A stretch of DNA of 64,000 nucleotides from Clostridia bacterium (GCA_017534305.1 JAFWCU010000001.1:62001-126000); one strand, 5' to 3'; numbered from the stretch's first letter, positions 1 to 7,836 are shown. Notes: generated by a model from the sequence alone, not told the origin. Made by a program: numbers and translations.

Positions 1-108
1 TTTATGGATGATTTTGAAGATGTAAATGCTGAAAAACCATGGCATGGTAATGAAAAATTGTGGGATAATCTTATTCCTGAGATAATAGTTAAAAATGAAT
101 TTGAATAA
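1..108 (+). CDS. C-terminal end of an unidentified protein (partial)
   Basis: An open frame enters from the left edge and ends with TAA at 106-108, giving 35 residues ending in IVKNEFE. The fragment is rich in acidic residues and contains WHGNEKLWDN. It is followed at once by a good intrinsic terminator, which supports it as the true end of a gene. Too little is present to name a family. Confidence 0.6.
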   Translation, partial: FMDDFEDVNAEKPWHGNEKLWDNLIPEIIVKNEFE

Positions 109-112
109 AATG

Positions 113-141
113 AAAGGACTCTTAAAAGGAGTTCTTTTTTT
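113..141 (+). terminator. Intrinsic terminator after the partial gene
   Basis: Nine-base-pair stem 113-121 / 129-137 with one G-T pair, a seven-base loop, and a T tract to 141. Confidence 0.85.
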
Positions 142-233
142 AGGTAATATCTAAAGTTTAAGCGTAATTATATTTTTTGTTTATAAAAACATAATTTATT
201 GAATTTATATTTACATAAAACATATAACTTTTC

Positions 234-263
234 TTGACAACATTAACCCCTAAAGTATATAAT
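234..263 (+). promoter_or_regulatory. Sigma-A promoter for the tcdA operon
   Basis: TTGACA at 234-239, 18-bp spacer, TATAAT at 258-263; both hexamers match the consensus perfectly. A start codon with an AGGTG ribosome-binding site (277-281) follows 24 bp downstream. Confidence 0.85.
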
Positions 264-286
264 ATTTCAAGAAAATAGGTGAAATA

Positions 287-987
287 ATGGATAAACAAAA
301 TATTAGAACTGAGATTCTTTTAGGAGAATCTGGTATAGATAAATTAAAAAACGCAACAGTGTTATATATGGCCTTGGTGGAGTTGGCTCTTTTGCTTGTG
401 AAGCAATAGCTAGAGCTGGTGTTGGTCATTTAATTTTAGTAGATATAGATGTTTATGAGGAATCAAATATAAATCGTCAACTAGGAGCACTTCATTCAAC
501 AATTGGAAAACGTAAAGTAGATGTAATGAAAGATAGAATTTTAGATATTAATCCAAATTGTGTTGTTGAAGGTTATGAGCCAAGTGAAATTGATGGTGGA
601 GAAGAGTATGCTATTAATGAGTCTGCAGATTATGTTGTAGATTGTATTGATACAATGAGCTCTAAACTTAGAATAATTGAAAGATGTAATGAAATAGGTG
701 TTAAGATTATTAGCGCAACAAGTGCTGGAAATAAACTTGATCCACTTAAATTTCAGGTTGCAGACATATATAAAACTACAGTGTGCCCAGTATGCAAAAT
801 ATTAAGAAAAGAGTTAAAAGCTCGTGGTATTAAGAAACACAAAGTAGTGTATTCTACTGAACTTCCTGTAGAGCAAAAGAAAGTTGTTACTGAAGGTGAA
901 AAAAGAGTGCTTGGAAGTATATCATTTGTTCCATCTGTTGCAGGACTAATAATTGCAGGAGAAGTAATTAAGGATATAGTTAAATAA
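287..987 (+). pseudogene. tcdA: tRNA threonylcarbamoyladenosine dehydratase (TcdA/YgdL, ThiF-E1 fold), frameshifted
   Basis: TcdA uses ATP to cyclise t6A37 in tRNA to ct6A. Translation from ATG 287 gives the family N-terminus (MDKQNIRTEILLGESG...LKNATVL) but runs into TAG at 407-409 after 40 codons. The nucleotide-binding motif YGLGGVGSFACEAI and the rest of the protein, including DIDVYEESNINRQ and VDCIDTM, continue in another frame to TAA at 987. Restoring one base between about 362 and 370 joins the halves into a roughly 233-residue protein of normal order. No slippery heptamer is present at the junction, so programmed frameshifting is unlikely. Either the gene is a recent pseudogene or one base was lost in sequencing. 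The promoter and ribosome-binding site are intact. The family call is strong; the true status of the frameshift is not decidable here. Confidence 0.8.
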
Positions 988-1006
988 TAAGTTTTGGAGG
1001 TAAGTT

Positions 1007-1498
1007 ATGGAAGGTAAATTAAGAAACATGACATCAATATATATTTTAGATGATAATGATAGAATGCTATTGTTGTATAGAATGGGCTCAAAAGTAATTA
1101 GTGACTCATACACAGGAACAGCAGGTGGTCATTTTGAAAATGATGAGTTAAATGATGCATATTCTTGTGTTATGCGTGAACTTAAAGAAGAAACACATTT
1201 AACAGCTGAAGATATTACTGAACCAAAACTTAGATATATAACTTTAAAAAATAAAAATGGAGAAATCCGTCAAAATTATTATTTCTTTGCTAAACTTTTA
1301 AATAATAAAAAGAAAATTGCTAGCAATGAAGGAACATTACAATGGTTTAGTGAGGAAGAAACAAAAGATTTAAAAATGCCATTTACTGCTAAATATGTTG
1401 TTAAACACTATATTAGTACAGGTAAAAATACAGATAAATTATATGGTGGAATTGCAGTAGAGTCTGGCGTTAATTTTACAGAATTATTAGATTTTTAA
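1007..1498 (+). CDS. Nudix hydrolase
   Basis: 163 residues. Nudix enzymes hydrolyse nucleoside diphosphates linked to another moiety. The box is recognisable at residues 42-67: AGGHFENDE followed by MRELKEETHL. The REL-EE half is complete, but the spacing between the first Gly and the Arg is about two residues longer than the canonical GX5EX7REUXEE. The substrate cannot be predicted. The gene starts 19 bp after tcdA, has a GGAGG-type ribosome-binding site, and is followed within 10 bp by the PP-loop gene, so it probably belongs to the same operon. Confidence 0.8.
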   Translation: MEGKLRNMTSIYILDDNDRMLLLYRMGSKVISDSYTGTAGGHFENDELNDAYSCVMRELKEETHLTAEDITEPKLRYITLKNKNGEIRQNYYFFAKLLNNKKKIASNEGTLQWFSEEETKDLKMPFTAKYVVKHYISTGKNTDKLYGGIAVESGVNFTELLDF

Positions 1499-1508
1499 GG
1501 AGATAATA

Positions 1509-2402
1509 GTGAAGGAAGAAAAAGAATTACCAAGATATAAAAAAATAGAAAATAGTATCACTTCAACATTTAGAAAAAGTATATGGCTTAAATTTGTAGA
1601 AGGTATCAATGAATTTAAAATGATTGAAGATGGAGATAAAATTGCAGTATGTATTAGTGGTGGAAAAGATTCAATGCTTCTTGCAAAATGCTTGCAAGAA
1701 ATACAAAGACATAGAAAAATGGACTTTGAACTTAAATTTATTGCTATGGATCCTGGATATAGTGAGGCAAATAGACAAAAAATAATAGATAATGCAAAAT
1801 TATTAAATATACCTTTACATATATTTAATAGTAATATATTCAATGTTGTAGAAAAAATAGATGATCATCCATGTTATATTTGTGCTAGAATGAGGAGAGG
1901 TCATTTATACAATGAAGCAAAGAGACTCGGATGTAATAAAATAGCTCTAGGTCATCATTTTGATGATGTTGTAGAGACTATTCTACTTGGAATGATGTAT
2001 GGAGCTCAAATGCAAACAATGATGCCAAAATTACATAGTACATTTCATGAAGGAATGGAACTAATTCGTCCACTTTACTATGTTAAAGAGGCAGATGTAA
2101 TTGAGTGGAGAGATTATAACAATTTAGAATTTATAAAATGTGCATGTAAAATAACTGAAAATAGACATTTAGATAGTGATGATTATGATTCTAAACGTTC
2201 TGAAATGAAATCATTGCTTAGACAACTAAGAAAAAATTATGATAAAATAGATATGAATATATACAATAGTACAAAGAATGTAAACTTGTCTACATTAATT
2301 TCATATGTCAAAGATGGAAAAACTTATCACTTTTTAGACGATTATGACAAAAAAGGATTGAAAGAATCTAAAAAAAGTGATAACTTTAAAGGGGAAGAAT
2401 AA
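1509..2402 (+). CDS. TtcA/TilS-type PP-loop ATPase, probable tRNA thiolation enzyme
   Basis: 297 residues, GTG start preceded by AAGGAG at a normal distance. N-type ATP pyrophosphatases adenylate a tRNA base before sulfur or amine transfer. The PP-loop motif CISGGKDSM lies near residues 48-56. A CYICARMRRG motif (about 119-128), the family motif LGHHFDDVVET, and a later CACK follow; these fit the cysteine pattern of the TtcA (2-thiocytidine-32) group, which holds an Fe-S cluster, rather than lysidine synthase. The last 80 residues are charged and poorly conserved. The position among tRNA-modification genes is consistent with this role. The exact nucleotide modified is an inference. Confidence 0.72.
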   Translation: MKEEKELPRYKKIENSITSTFRKSIWLKFVEGINEFKMIEDGDKIAVCISGGKDSMLLAKCLQEIQRHRKMDFELKFIAMDPGYSEANRQKIIDNAKLLNIPLHIFNSNIFNVVEKIDDHPCYICARMRRGHLYNEAKRLGCNKIALGHHFDDVVETILLGMMYGAQMQTMMPKLHSTFHEGMELIRPLYYVKEADVIEWRDYNNLEFIKCACKITENRHLDSDDYDSKRSEMKSLLRQLRKNYDKIDMNIYNSTKNVNLSTLISYVKDGKTYHFLDDYDKKGLKESKKSDNFKGEE

Positions 2403-2422
2403 TTTACTTGGAGGTAGATTAT

Positions 2423-2905
2423 ATGAAAATAATAGAATATGATTCAAAATATGAAGAAGATGCAAAAGACTTACTTGTAGAACTTGAAGAATATATTGTT
2501 TCAATTGATGAAGATGAACTAGACCAAGTAGGAGAAAGATATAGAGAAGAATATCTTGGAATACTTCTAGATAACATGGCAATGAAACAAGGAAAAGTTT
2601 ATCTTGCAATAGAAGATGGGAAAGCAATTGGCCTTGTTGCAGGTTCTATTAAAGAGTGGGAATATGCAGATCATTTAGATTATAAGTGCCCAAAAACTGG
2701 TATTGTTGAAGAGTTAATAGTTACAGCGAGAGTTAGAGCATTAGGAATTGGTAAAGAACTCCTTAAAAGAGTAGAACAATACTTTATAGAAAAAGGATGT
2801 GAATATTCAGATATTGATGTATTTGCATACAATAAAAATGCTATGAATTTTTATGGTAGAAATGAATATCATGCTAGAATGCATACATTAATTAAAAAAT
2901 TGTAA
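2423..2905 (+). CDS. GNAT-family N-acetyltransferase
   Basis: 160 residues. The start at ATG 2423 is chosen because GGAGG sits at 2410-2414; a longer reading from TTG 2408 would overlap that site. The acetyl-CoA-binding signature appears as VEELIVTARVRALGIGKELL (about residues 93-112), followed by the usual C-terminal AYNKNAMNFYGRNEYHAR. The family acetylates small molecules or protein termini; the substrate is unknown. The gene is 20 bp downstream of the PP-loop gene, so co-transcription is likely. Confidence 0.85.
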   Translation: MKIIEYDSKYEEDAKDLLVELEEYIVSIDEDELDQVGERYREEYLGILLDNMAMKQGKVYLAIEDGKAIGLVAGSIKEWEYADHLDYKCPKTGIVEELIVTARVRALGIGKELLKRVEQYFIEKGCEYSDIDVFAYNKNAMNFYGRNEYHARMHTLIKKL

Positions 2906-2927
2906 TAATATAAGAGAGGTTTTGATT

Positions 2928-3602
2928 ATGAAAAAGAAGATGATATTAACAGCTATATTAGTTATGGTGATTGGAATTTGTACATTTAATACAGTTAATG
3001 CTGCATATGAAGTGCAATCAGAAAAACTTCCAATTAAAACTATTATTAATTTAGTAGATGATGATAGTGAAGAAAAAGAAAATGTTGTACTTGAAAATGA
3101 GACTTTTAACTATGTATTAACACCATTAACAGAAGGTGCACCATTACCAGCTGGTAGTCAAGATGGAAGATGGAATATAAGTGTTAAAGGAGACTATAGA
3201 GATTATTTTATTGATTCAATAAAATTTATTAGACCTGGAATATATGAATATAAATTTGAGCAAATACCTGGTACAAATGAAGATATTCAATATGATAATA
3301 TGGTATATAAGTTAATTTATGATGTTTCAAATAATGAAACATATGATTCTTTAGTATGTAAAGTTATAATTACAGATGAAGAAGAAAACTATAAATATGA
3401 AGATGTGTTATATACAAATCTTTATACTAGCTCAGAAGTACCAGTAGATCCAGATCCACATGAAGATCCAGAACCAAAACCAGAACCTGTTCCAGAAGAA
3501 AAAATAGATACATCAGATATTAATGTTCTATTATATGTTGCTATATTTGTGGGTTCTGCTTACGTAATAACTAGAAAAATTAAATCTAAAAAAGAAAATT
3601 AA
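2928..3602 (+). CDS. Secreted, membrane-anchored protein with an FctA/Spy0128-like pilin isopeptide domain
   Basis: 224 residues from ATG 2928 (AGAGG at 2915-2919). A signal peptide of about 26 residues ends at VNAAYE. The mature part, with LTPLTEGAPLPAG, FIRPGIYEYKFEQIPG and YDNMVYKLIYDVS, matches the pattern of streptococcal pilin isopeptide-linkage domains (F-Y-x-L-P-x-APLP, GxYxYxIxE, YDxxxYxV). A Pro/Glu-rich linker follows (PDPHEDPEPKPEPVPEE), then IDTSD, a hydrophobic segment and a basic tail. The tail has the layout of a sortase signal but no LPXTG. No sortase or second pilin gene is adjacent, so it may be a monomeric surface protein. The domain call is by pattern, not by search. Confidence 0.65.
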   Translation: MKKKMILTAILVMVIGICTFNTVNAAYEVQSEKLPIKTIINLVDDDSEEKENVVLENETFNYVLTPLTEGAPLPAGSQDGRWNISVKGDYRDYFIDSIKFIRPGIYEYKFEQIPGTNEDIQYDNMVYKLIYDVSNNETYDSLVCKVIITDEEENYKYEDVLYTNLYTSSEVPVDPDPHEDPEPKPEPVPEEKIDTSDINVLLYVAIFVGSAYVITRKIKSKKEN

Positions 3603-3606
3603 TATG

Positions 3607-3637
3607 TAGAGTACCATTATTGGTACTCTAATATTTT
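3607..3637 (+). terminator. Hairpin after the FctA-like gene
   Basis: Perfect 10-bp inverted repeat 3607-3616 / 3621-3630 with a four-base loop, followed by a weak AT/T tract. Confidence 0.7.
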
Positions 3638-3648
3638 AAGGGGGAAAC

Positions 3649-4191
3649 ATGAAACATTTAGGAACATTAAAACTTGAAACTGAAAGATTAGTTTTAAGAC
3701 GTATTGAAGAAAATGATGCAAGAGAAATCTATGATGGGTTTATTAATCAAGAAGATTACTTATATTTTTTTAATAAAGAGCCAAGAACTTTAGATGAAGA
3801 GATTAAATCTTTAGAAGGTATTAATGAAAAATATGAGGATTTAGATTTATATAACTGGGTTATTGTTTTAAAAGAAAAAAATGCAATAATAGGTAGAGCA
3901 ACTTTAAATGTTGAACTGTATAATGAATGTGTTGAAATTAACTATTGTATAGACAAACGCTACGAAAACAATGGTTATATGACAGAAGCATTAAGAAAAA
4001 TAATAGATTTTTGTTTAAATGAACTTGAAGTTAATCGTTTTCAAGCAGGATGTGTTGTAGAAAATGTAAAATCTAAACATGTACTAGATAATTGCAATAT
4101 GCATCAAGAAGGTATTTTAAAAAGTTACATTAAGCTTCCAGATGGTTATCATGATATGTATATGTTTTCAATAATTAATGATAAGAAGTAG
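3649..4191 (+). CDS. RimJ/RimL-type GNAT acetyltransferase
   Basis: 180 residues. The opening LETERLVLRRIEENDAREI is the typical RimJ/RimL/SpeG-subgroup start. Later come YCIDKRYENNGYMTEALRKI, the acetyl-CoA-binding region, and CVVENVKSKHVLDNCNMHQE, the helix that usually reads N-x-x-S-x-x-L-E-K. The family acetylates ribosomal-protein N-termini, aminoglycosides or other amines; the substrate here is open. AGGGGG lies just upstream of the ATG, and a hairpin closes the gene on its 3' side, so it may be read from the upstream operon past the 3607 hairpin. Confidence 0.85.
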   Translation: MKHLGTLKLETERLVLRRIEENDAREIYDGFINQEDYLYFFNKEPRTLDEEIKSLEGINEKYEDLDLYNWVIVLKEKNAIIGRATLNVELYNECVEINYCIDKRYENNGYMTEALRKIIDFCLNELEVNRFQAGCVVENVKSKHVLDNCNMHQEGILKSYIKLPDGYHDMYMFSIINDKK

Positions 4192-4219
4192 TGAAATAAT
4201 ATTTCACTGCTTTTATTTT
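4188..4219 (+). terminator. Intrinsic terminator after the RimJ-like gene
   Basis: Ten-base-pair stem 4188-4197 / 4201-4210 with one G-T pair and a three-base loop, overlapping the stop codon; a T-rich run follows. Confidence 0.85.
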
Positions 4220-4342
4220 ACTATGTTTTCTTTTGTGAAAGTTTACGTAATTATGTGAATATTAAGTGAAAAAAAGCCTTTTTAAGTAAAACGCATGTTA
4301 TACTGAATATGTAAACTAAACGAAGAAAGGATGTAGTAAAAA

Positions 4343-4462
4343 ATGAAAAAAATAGAAGAAGTAATAAACATAGCAACACAAAGTAAAAGAAATATAGCAA
4401 TATCATCAGGAGCATTATTCCTATTTGGTTATTTAATAGGATTTATTATGATTAAATTCTAA
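4343..4462 (+). CDS. Small single-pass membrane protein (39 aa)
   Basis: A 39-residue ORF: charged N-terminus (MKKIEEVINIATQSKRN) followed by one hydrophobic segment (SSGALFLFGYLIGFIMIKF) that reaches the C-terminus. AAAGGA lies 11 bp upstream of the ATG, a little farther than usual. It sits alone between a terminator and the rubrerythrin promoter. I do not recognise it. The amphipathic-then-hydrophobic design resembles small regulatory or toxin-like membrane peptides, but nothing specific supports such a role. Confidence 0.45.
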   Translation: MKKIEEVINIATQSKRNIAISSGALFLFGYLIGFIMIKF

Positions 4463-4472
4463 TTGTTTTTTA

Positions 4473-4501
4473 TTGCTATTTAAACCTCTCTATGATAGAA
4501 T
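4473..4501 (+). promoter_or_regulatory. Probable promoter of rubrerythrin
   Basis: TTGCTA at 4473-4478, 17-bp spacer, TAGAAT at 4496-4501. No clear PerR or Fur palindrome was seen. Confidence 0.55.
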
Positions 4502-4534
4502 GAAAGTATCTTGAATTATAAGGGAGGAATTAAA

Positions 4535-5074
4535 ATGGAATTAAAAGGTTCTAAAACAGAAGAAAACTTAATGAAAGCTTTTGCAGGTGAGTCTCAAGCA
4601 AGAAATAAATATACTTACTTTGCATCAAAAGCTAAAAAAGAAGGATATGAGCAAATTGCTGCTATTTTTACAGAAACAGCGGATAATGAAAAAGAACATG
4701 CCAAAATGTGGTTTAAACTACTAAATGGTGGAGAAGTTCCTTCAACAATAGATAATCTTAAAGCAGCTGCTCAAGGAGAAAATGATGAATGGACAGATAT
4801 GTATCCTAAAATGGCAAAAGTTGCTAAAGAAGAAGGATTTGATAGGATTGCATATCTATTTGAAGCTGTTGGAAAAATAGAAAAAGAACATGAAGCAAGA
4901 TACTTAAAACTTCTTGAAAATGTAGAAAGCGGAAAAGTTTTTGATTGTGGAGAAGTTAAAGTTTGGAAATGTAGAAATTGTGGACACATTCATGTTGGAG
5001 AAAAAGCTCCAGAAGTTTGTCCTGTATGTTCTCATCCAAAAGCATATTTTGAAATTAGAGAAGAAAATTACTAA
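4535..5074 (+). CDS. rbr: Rubrerythrin
   Basis: 179 residues from ATG 4535, placed after GGGAGG; the longer TTG reading would translate the ribosome-binding site. Rubrerythrin reduces hydrogen peroxide in the cytoplasm of anaerobes. The N-terminal ferritin-like four-helix domain has the diiron ligand motifs (AGESQARNKY, TADNEKEHAK, EAVGKIEKEHEARY). The C-terminal rubredoxin-like domain binds one iron through WKCRNCGHIH and CPVCSHP. Domain order and length are normal. The gene stands alone between its own promoter and terminator. This is one of the better signs that the organism is anaerobic. Confidence 0.97.
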   Translation: MELKGSKTEENLMKAFAGESQARNKYTYFASKAKKEGYEQIAAIFTETADNEKEHAKMWFKLLNGGEVPSTIDNLKAAAQGENDEWTDMYPKMAKVAKEEGFDRIAYLFEAVGKIEKEHEARYLKLLENVESGKVFDCGEVKVWKCRNCGHIHVGEKAPEVCPVCSHPKAYFEIREENY

Positions 5075-5106
5075 AATGTAAAATTAATGATACAAATGTG
5101 TTAAAA

Positions 5107-5139
5107 AGCTGGTAAAACTCGTTTACCAGCTCTTTTTTT
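5107..5139 (+). terminator. Rubrerythrin terminator
   Basis: Ten-base-pair perfect stem 5107-5116 / 5122-5131, five-base loop, T tract 5133-5139. Confidence 0.92.
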
Positions 5140-5151
5140 ATATTAATATTA

Positions 5152-5181
5152 TTGAACAATTATGTTATTTAAGATAACATA
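5152..5181 (+). promoter_or_regulatory. Promoter overlapped by a palindrome (candidate operator)
   Basis: TTGAAC at 5152-5157, 17-bp spacer, TAACAT at 5175-5180. A perfect inverted repeat TATGTTAT-TTAAG-ATAACATA covers 5161-5181, that is, most of the spacer and the whole -10 element. A protein bound there would block RNA polymerase. The repeat has no T tract after it, so it is unlikely to be a terminator. Confidence 0.5.
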
Positions 5182-5217
5182 TATCATGAATAGTGTTAAA
5201 TATAAGGGAGGTAATAT

Positions 5218-5979
5218 ATGGCAACAAACGAAAAAACAAATGATGAAATAAAAACTGAAGAACAAATGGGATGGTATACACTTGAAGATGCCTTTGAAGG
5301 TATGAAAGATCTTGAAAGAAAAACAGGAAAAAAAGTTGAAATAACTTTTAATGGAAAAGCCTTAAATTCAGATATGAGTTTTGAAGAGGCTGAAAAGGCT
5401 GTTGTAGGTGAAACTGCTAAAGAACATTATGAAAGAATTAAAGATAAACCAGAAGACGAAAGAAATCCGTTAGATAAACAATTTATTGAAAATTATGAAT
5501 CTGGAGCTTTTGATTATGAATACATATCTGTAGATGAATATATGGTTTTAGACGATAAACTAGATTACATGAAGAAGAAATCTGAAGAAACTGGAATGAA
5601 ATATTATTGTAAACATAATGGTAAAGCTGTTAAATCAGATTATGATATAAAAAGAGCTATGATGGCAGTTAATGGTTGGACTGAAAAAGAATATGATGAG
5701 ATCGAAAAACAAGTTCAAGAACAGACTGAAAAACTAAAAAAAGAGCTTGAAAAACAAGAAATAGAAGCAACTGGACTTACTCCAGAAGAATATGAAGCTG
5801 CCAAAAAAAGAGCTGAAGAAAGAACAAAGAGAATTGAAGCTGTTGAAAATAATAAAAGAGAAAGAGATAATCTAAAAGATCAAGTTAATACTTTGAGTTA
5901 TCAATTAGAAGTAAAAAGGGATGATTTAGAAAATCTTAATAAAGAAGAACAAGAGATAGATAAAAAAGCCATTGAGTAA
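5218..5979 (+). CDS. Unknown cytoplasmic protein with an internal duplication and a coiled-coil tail
   Basis: 253 residues, no signal peptide, strong GGGAGG ribosome-binding site. Two related segments can be aligned by eye: KVEITFNGKALNSDMSFEEA (about 39-58) with EKAVVGETAKEHYE after it, and KYYCKHNGKAVKSDYDIKRA (about 127-146) with MMAVNGWTEKEYDE after it. Each has an NGKA-x-x-SD core followed by an acidic helix. From about residue 160 the protein is a long Glu/Lys-rich coiled coil. I do not recognise the family. It probably forms an operon with the next gene, which also ends in a coiled coil, and possibly with the secreted dockerin proteins beyond. Confidence 0.75.
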   Translation: MATNEKTNDEIKTEEQMGWYTLEDAFEGMKDLERKTGKKVEITFNGKALNSDMSFEEAEKAVVGETAKEHYERIKDKPEDERNPLDKQFIENYESGAFDYEYISVDEYMVLDDKLDYMKKKSEETGMKYYCKHNGKAVKSDYDIKRAMMAVNGWTEKEYDEIEKQVQEQTEKLKKELEKQEIEATGLTPEEYEAAKKRAEERTKRIEAVENNKRERDNLKDQVNTLSYQLEVKRDDLENLNKEEQEIDKKAIE

Positions 5980-5993
5980 AGAGGTGAAGCAAA

Positions 5994-6329
5994 ATGAATT
6001 TTTTCAAAAGAATGATTGAACGAATAAAAAGCTTTTTTAAAAAGGAAGAATTGATTATGCTTCCCGAAGTTGAAGAAGTAAATGAAGTTAAAGATGCTCA
6101 AGAAGAAAAAGAAGATGTTATAAAACCAAACATTTTTGATATTGAGTTATTACAAAGAAAATATGAAAATAACATAGTTTCACTAGATGAATTAACAGAT
6201 GAAGAACTTGAAATGTTAAATGATTTATATGTAAGTCAAATTGAGAAACTTAGAGTTATTAAGCAAGATAAAGAAAATCAATTAACTGAAATTGAAAATA
6301 AAATAAATAAGAAAAAAGCTGTTGTTTAG
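5994..6329 (+). CDS. Unknown small coiled-coil protein
   Basis: 111 residues; AGAGGTG precedes the ATG. The N-terminus (MNFFKRMIERIKSFFKKEE) is a basic amphipathic helix that could associate with the membrane surface. An acidic stretch follows. The C-terminal 60 residues (LLQRKYENNIVSLDELTDEE onward) are a predicted coiled coil ending in a Lys-rich tail. The gene starts 14 bp after the preceding one and ends 19 bp before the first dockerin gene. No family is recognised; partnership with the preceding protein through the coiled coils is only a guess. Confidence 0.65.
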   Translation: MNFFKRMIERIKSFFKKEELIMLPEVEEVNEVKDAQEEKEDVIKPNIFDIELLQRKYENNIVSLDELTDEELEMLNDLYVSQIEKLRVIKQDKENQLTEIENKINKKKAVV

Positions 6330-6348
6330 AAAGAATTAGGGGAGATAT

Positions 6349-7833
6349 ATGAAAATAAGTAGTAAATTAAGGAGAATTAGTGCATTTGTTGCTTGTGCTG
6401 TGCTTCTTGGAACTCATGTGAGCTTAGCAAGTACATTTAATTATAAAGACCACATAACATCGCTTCACACAAAGCAAGAAATAGAGCAAAAGTATAATGC
6501 ATCAGTAGATAGCAATTATCCGGAAAATGAATATAGTGTAAAGCCAAATTATCCTTCTACTGTTGGAAGTCTTAAACAAGTTGTAATAAATGATACATTA
6601 AGCAGAATTAATTATTATAGATGGTTATCTGGACTTAATGAATTAACACCAAATTATGATAAAATGCAAAGAAATCAAAAGGGTGCAATTCTACTTAATG
6701 AATTAGGACAACTTACTCATACTCCTGAGAAACCAGAAGGAATGAGTGATGAGTTTTACAATGAAGGATTTGCGGCATGTTATTATGGAACAGAACCAGG
6801 AGATGTATATTCTGGAAATGTTGCTTATGATAACTTCCATTCATTACCAGATTTAATAGATTTATACATAGCAGATATATACAACGGAGATACATCAAAT
6901 GGTGCGGTTGGACATAGACTTAGTATTCTAGATCCTTTTGGAACTAAAGCAAGCCTTGGAAAATGTGGAAACTTTTCTACATTGTCAATATATTATGAAT
7001 CTTCTGCAGAAGCGTATAATGCAGTGTCACCAGTAAAGTTGGATGTTCAACCATATTATGCATATCCTACAGCTGGATATTTTCCAAAACAATTCTGCTA
7101 TACTAATGAATATTGGTCAGTACTAGTGCCAGGAGGATATTATTTAAAGAGCAGTAAAATAGCTGTTACAATTGAATATGATGGGCAACAATATAGAGTT
7201 CCTTATGTTCAAGAAAGATCGTTTTTTGCTATAGATTTTAAACTACCAGACATTTTAATTAATAGACTTGGTGGACCAAACAAAACAATGCCAGAAGGAG
7301 ACTTTAAAGTAATTGTTACAGGATTTAAGATACCTGGTAATTCATATATGAATTTAGAGTATACAGTTAGCTTCTTTGATGCAGATATTCCAATCACAGA
7401 AATATATTTTGAAGAAGATAGTTATAATATTGAAGTTGGACAAGAAGCAAAAATTGAGCTTTTCTATAGTCCTGCAGCTGCTGATGTTGAAGATAACGAA
7501 ATAGTATGGACTATAGCAGATGAAAGTATTGCTTCAATTGATAGTGATGGAGTAGTAACAGCAAAAAGACCAGGTACTACTACAGCTTCAGTAACAATTC
7601 AAGGAATAACTAAGACATGCGATATAATTGTTTACGGAGATCCTGTTTATGAGCTTGGTGATGTAGATAGAAACAACATTATAGATGCAAATGATGCTAC
7701 TTATGTTTTAGAACTATATAAAGCTGCAAATTATTCACAAGATGATTTAACTCTTGGAGATTTAGATTTTAATAATATATTAGACTCTAATGATGCGTCT
7801 TTAATATTAGAATTGTATAAAACACGTGAATAA
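6349..7833 (+). CDS. Secreted CAP-domain protein with BIG2 and type I dockerin
   Basis: 494 residues. A signal peptide (MKISSKLRRISAFVACAVLL...LAS) leads into a CAP/SCP-like domain at about 75-225, seen from RINYYRWLSGLNELT, a conserved LTHTP and NGAVGHRLSILDPF. A bacterial Ig-like group 2 domain follows at about 350-425 (SYNIEVGQEAKIEL, IASIDSDGVVTAKRPGT). The C-terminus is a type I dockerin with two EF-hand-like calcium loops, GDVDRNNIIDANDATYVLEL and GDLDFNNILDSNDASLILEL. Dockerins bind cohesins of a scaffold or of the cell wall. The role of bacterial CAP domains is mostly unknown. A paralogue with the same order lies directly downstream. No LPXTG or membrane anchor is present, so attachment would depend on the dockerin. 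Confidence 0.85.
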   Translation: MKISSKLRRISAFVACAVLLGTHVSLASTFNYKDHITSLHTKQEIEQKYNASVDSNYPENEYSVKPNYPSTVGSLKQVVINDTLSRINYYRWLSGLNELTPNYDKMQRNQKGAILLNELGQLTHTPEKPEGMSDEFYNEGFAACYYGTEPGDVYSGNVAYDNFHSLPDLIDLYIADIYNGDTSNGAVGHRLSILDPFGTKASLGKCGNFSTLSIYYESSAEAYNAVSPVKLDVQPYYAYPTAGYFPKQFCYTNEYWSVLVPGGYYLKSSKIAVTIEYDGQQYRVPYVQERSFFAIDFKLPDILINRLGGPNKTMPEGDFKVIVTGFKIPGNSYMNLEYTVSFFDADIPITEIYFEEDSYNIEVGQEAKIELFYSPAAADVEDNEIVWTIADESIASIDSDGVVTAKRPGTTTASVTIQGITKTCDIIVYGDPVYELGDVDRNNIIDANDATYVLELYKAANYSQDDLTLGDLDFNNILDSNDASLILELYKTRE

Positions 7834-7836
7834 TAG

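Noticed and set aside
362-370. Programmed frameshift in tcdA
   Set aside because: The junction GTGTTATATATGG has no slippery heptamer and no clear downstream structure; the family is not known to use frameshifting.
4298-4342. Promoter for the 39-aa membrane protein
   Set aside because: A TATACT -10-like element is present near 4300 but no -35 hexamer at a suitable distance.
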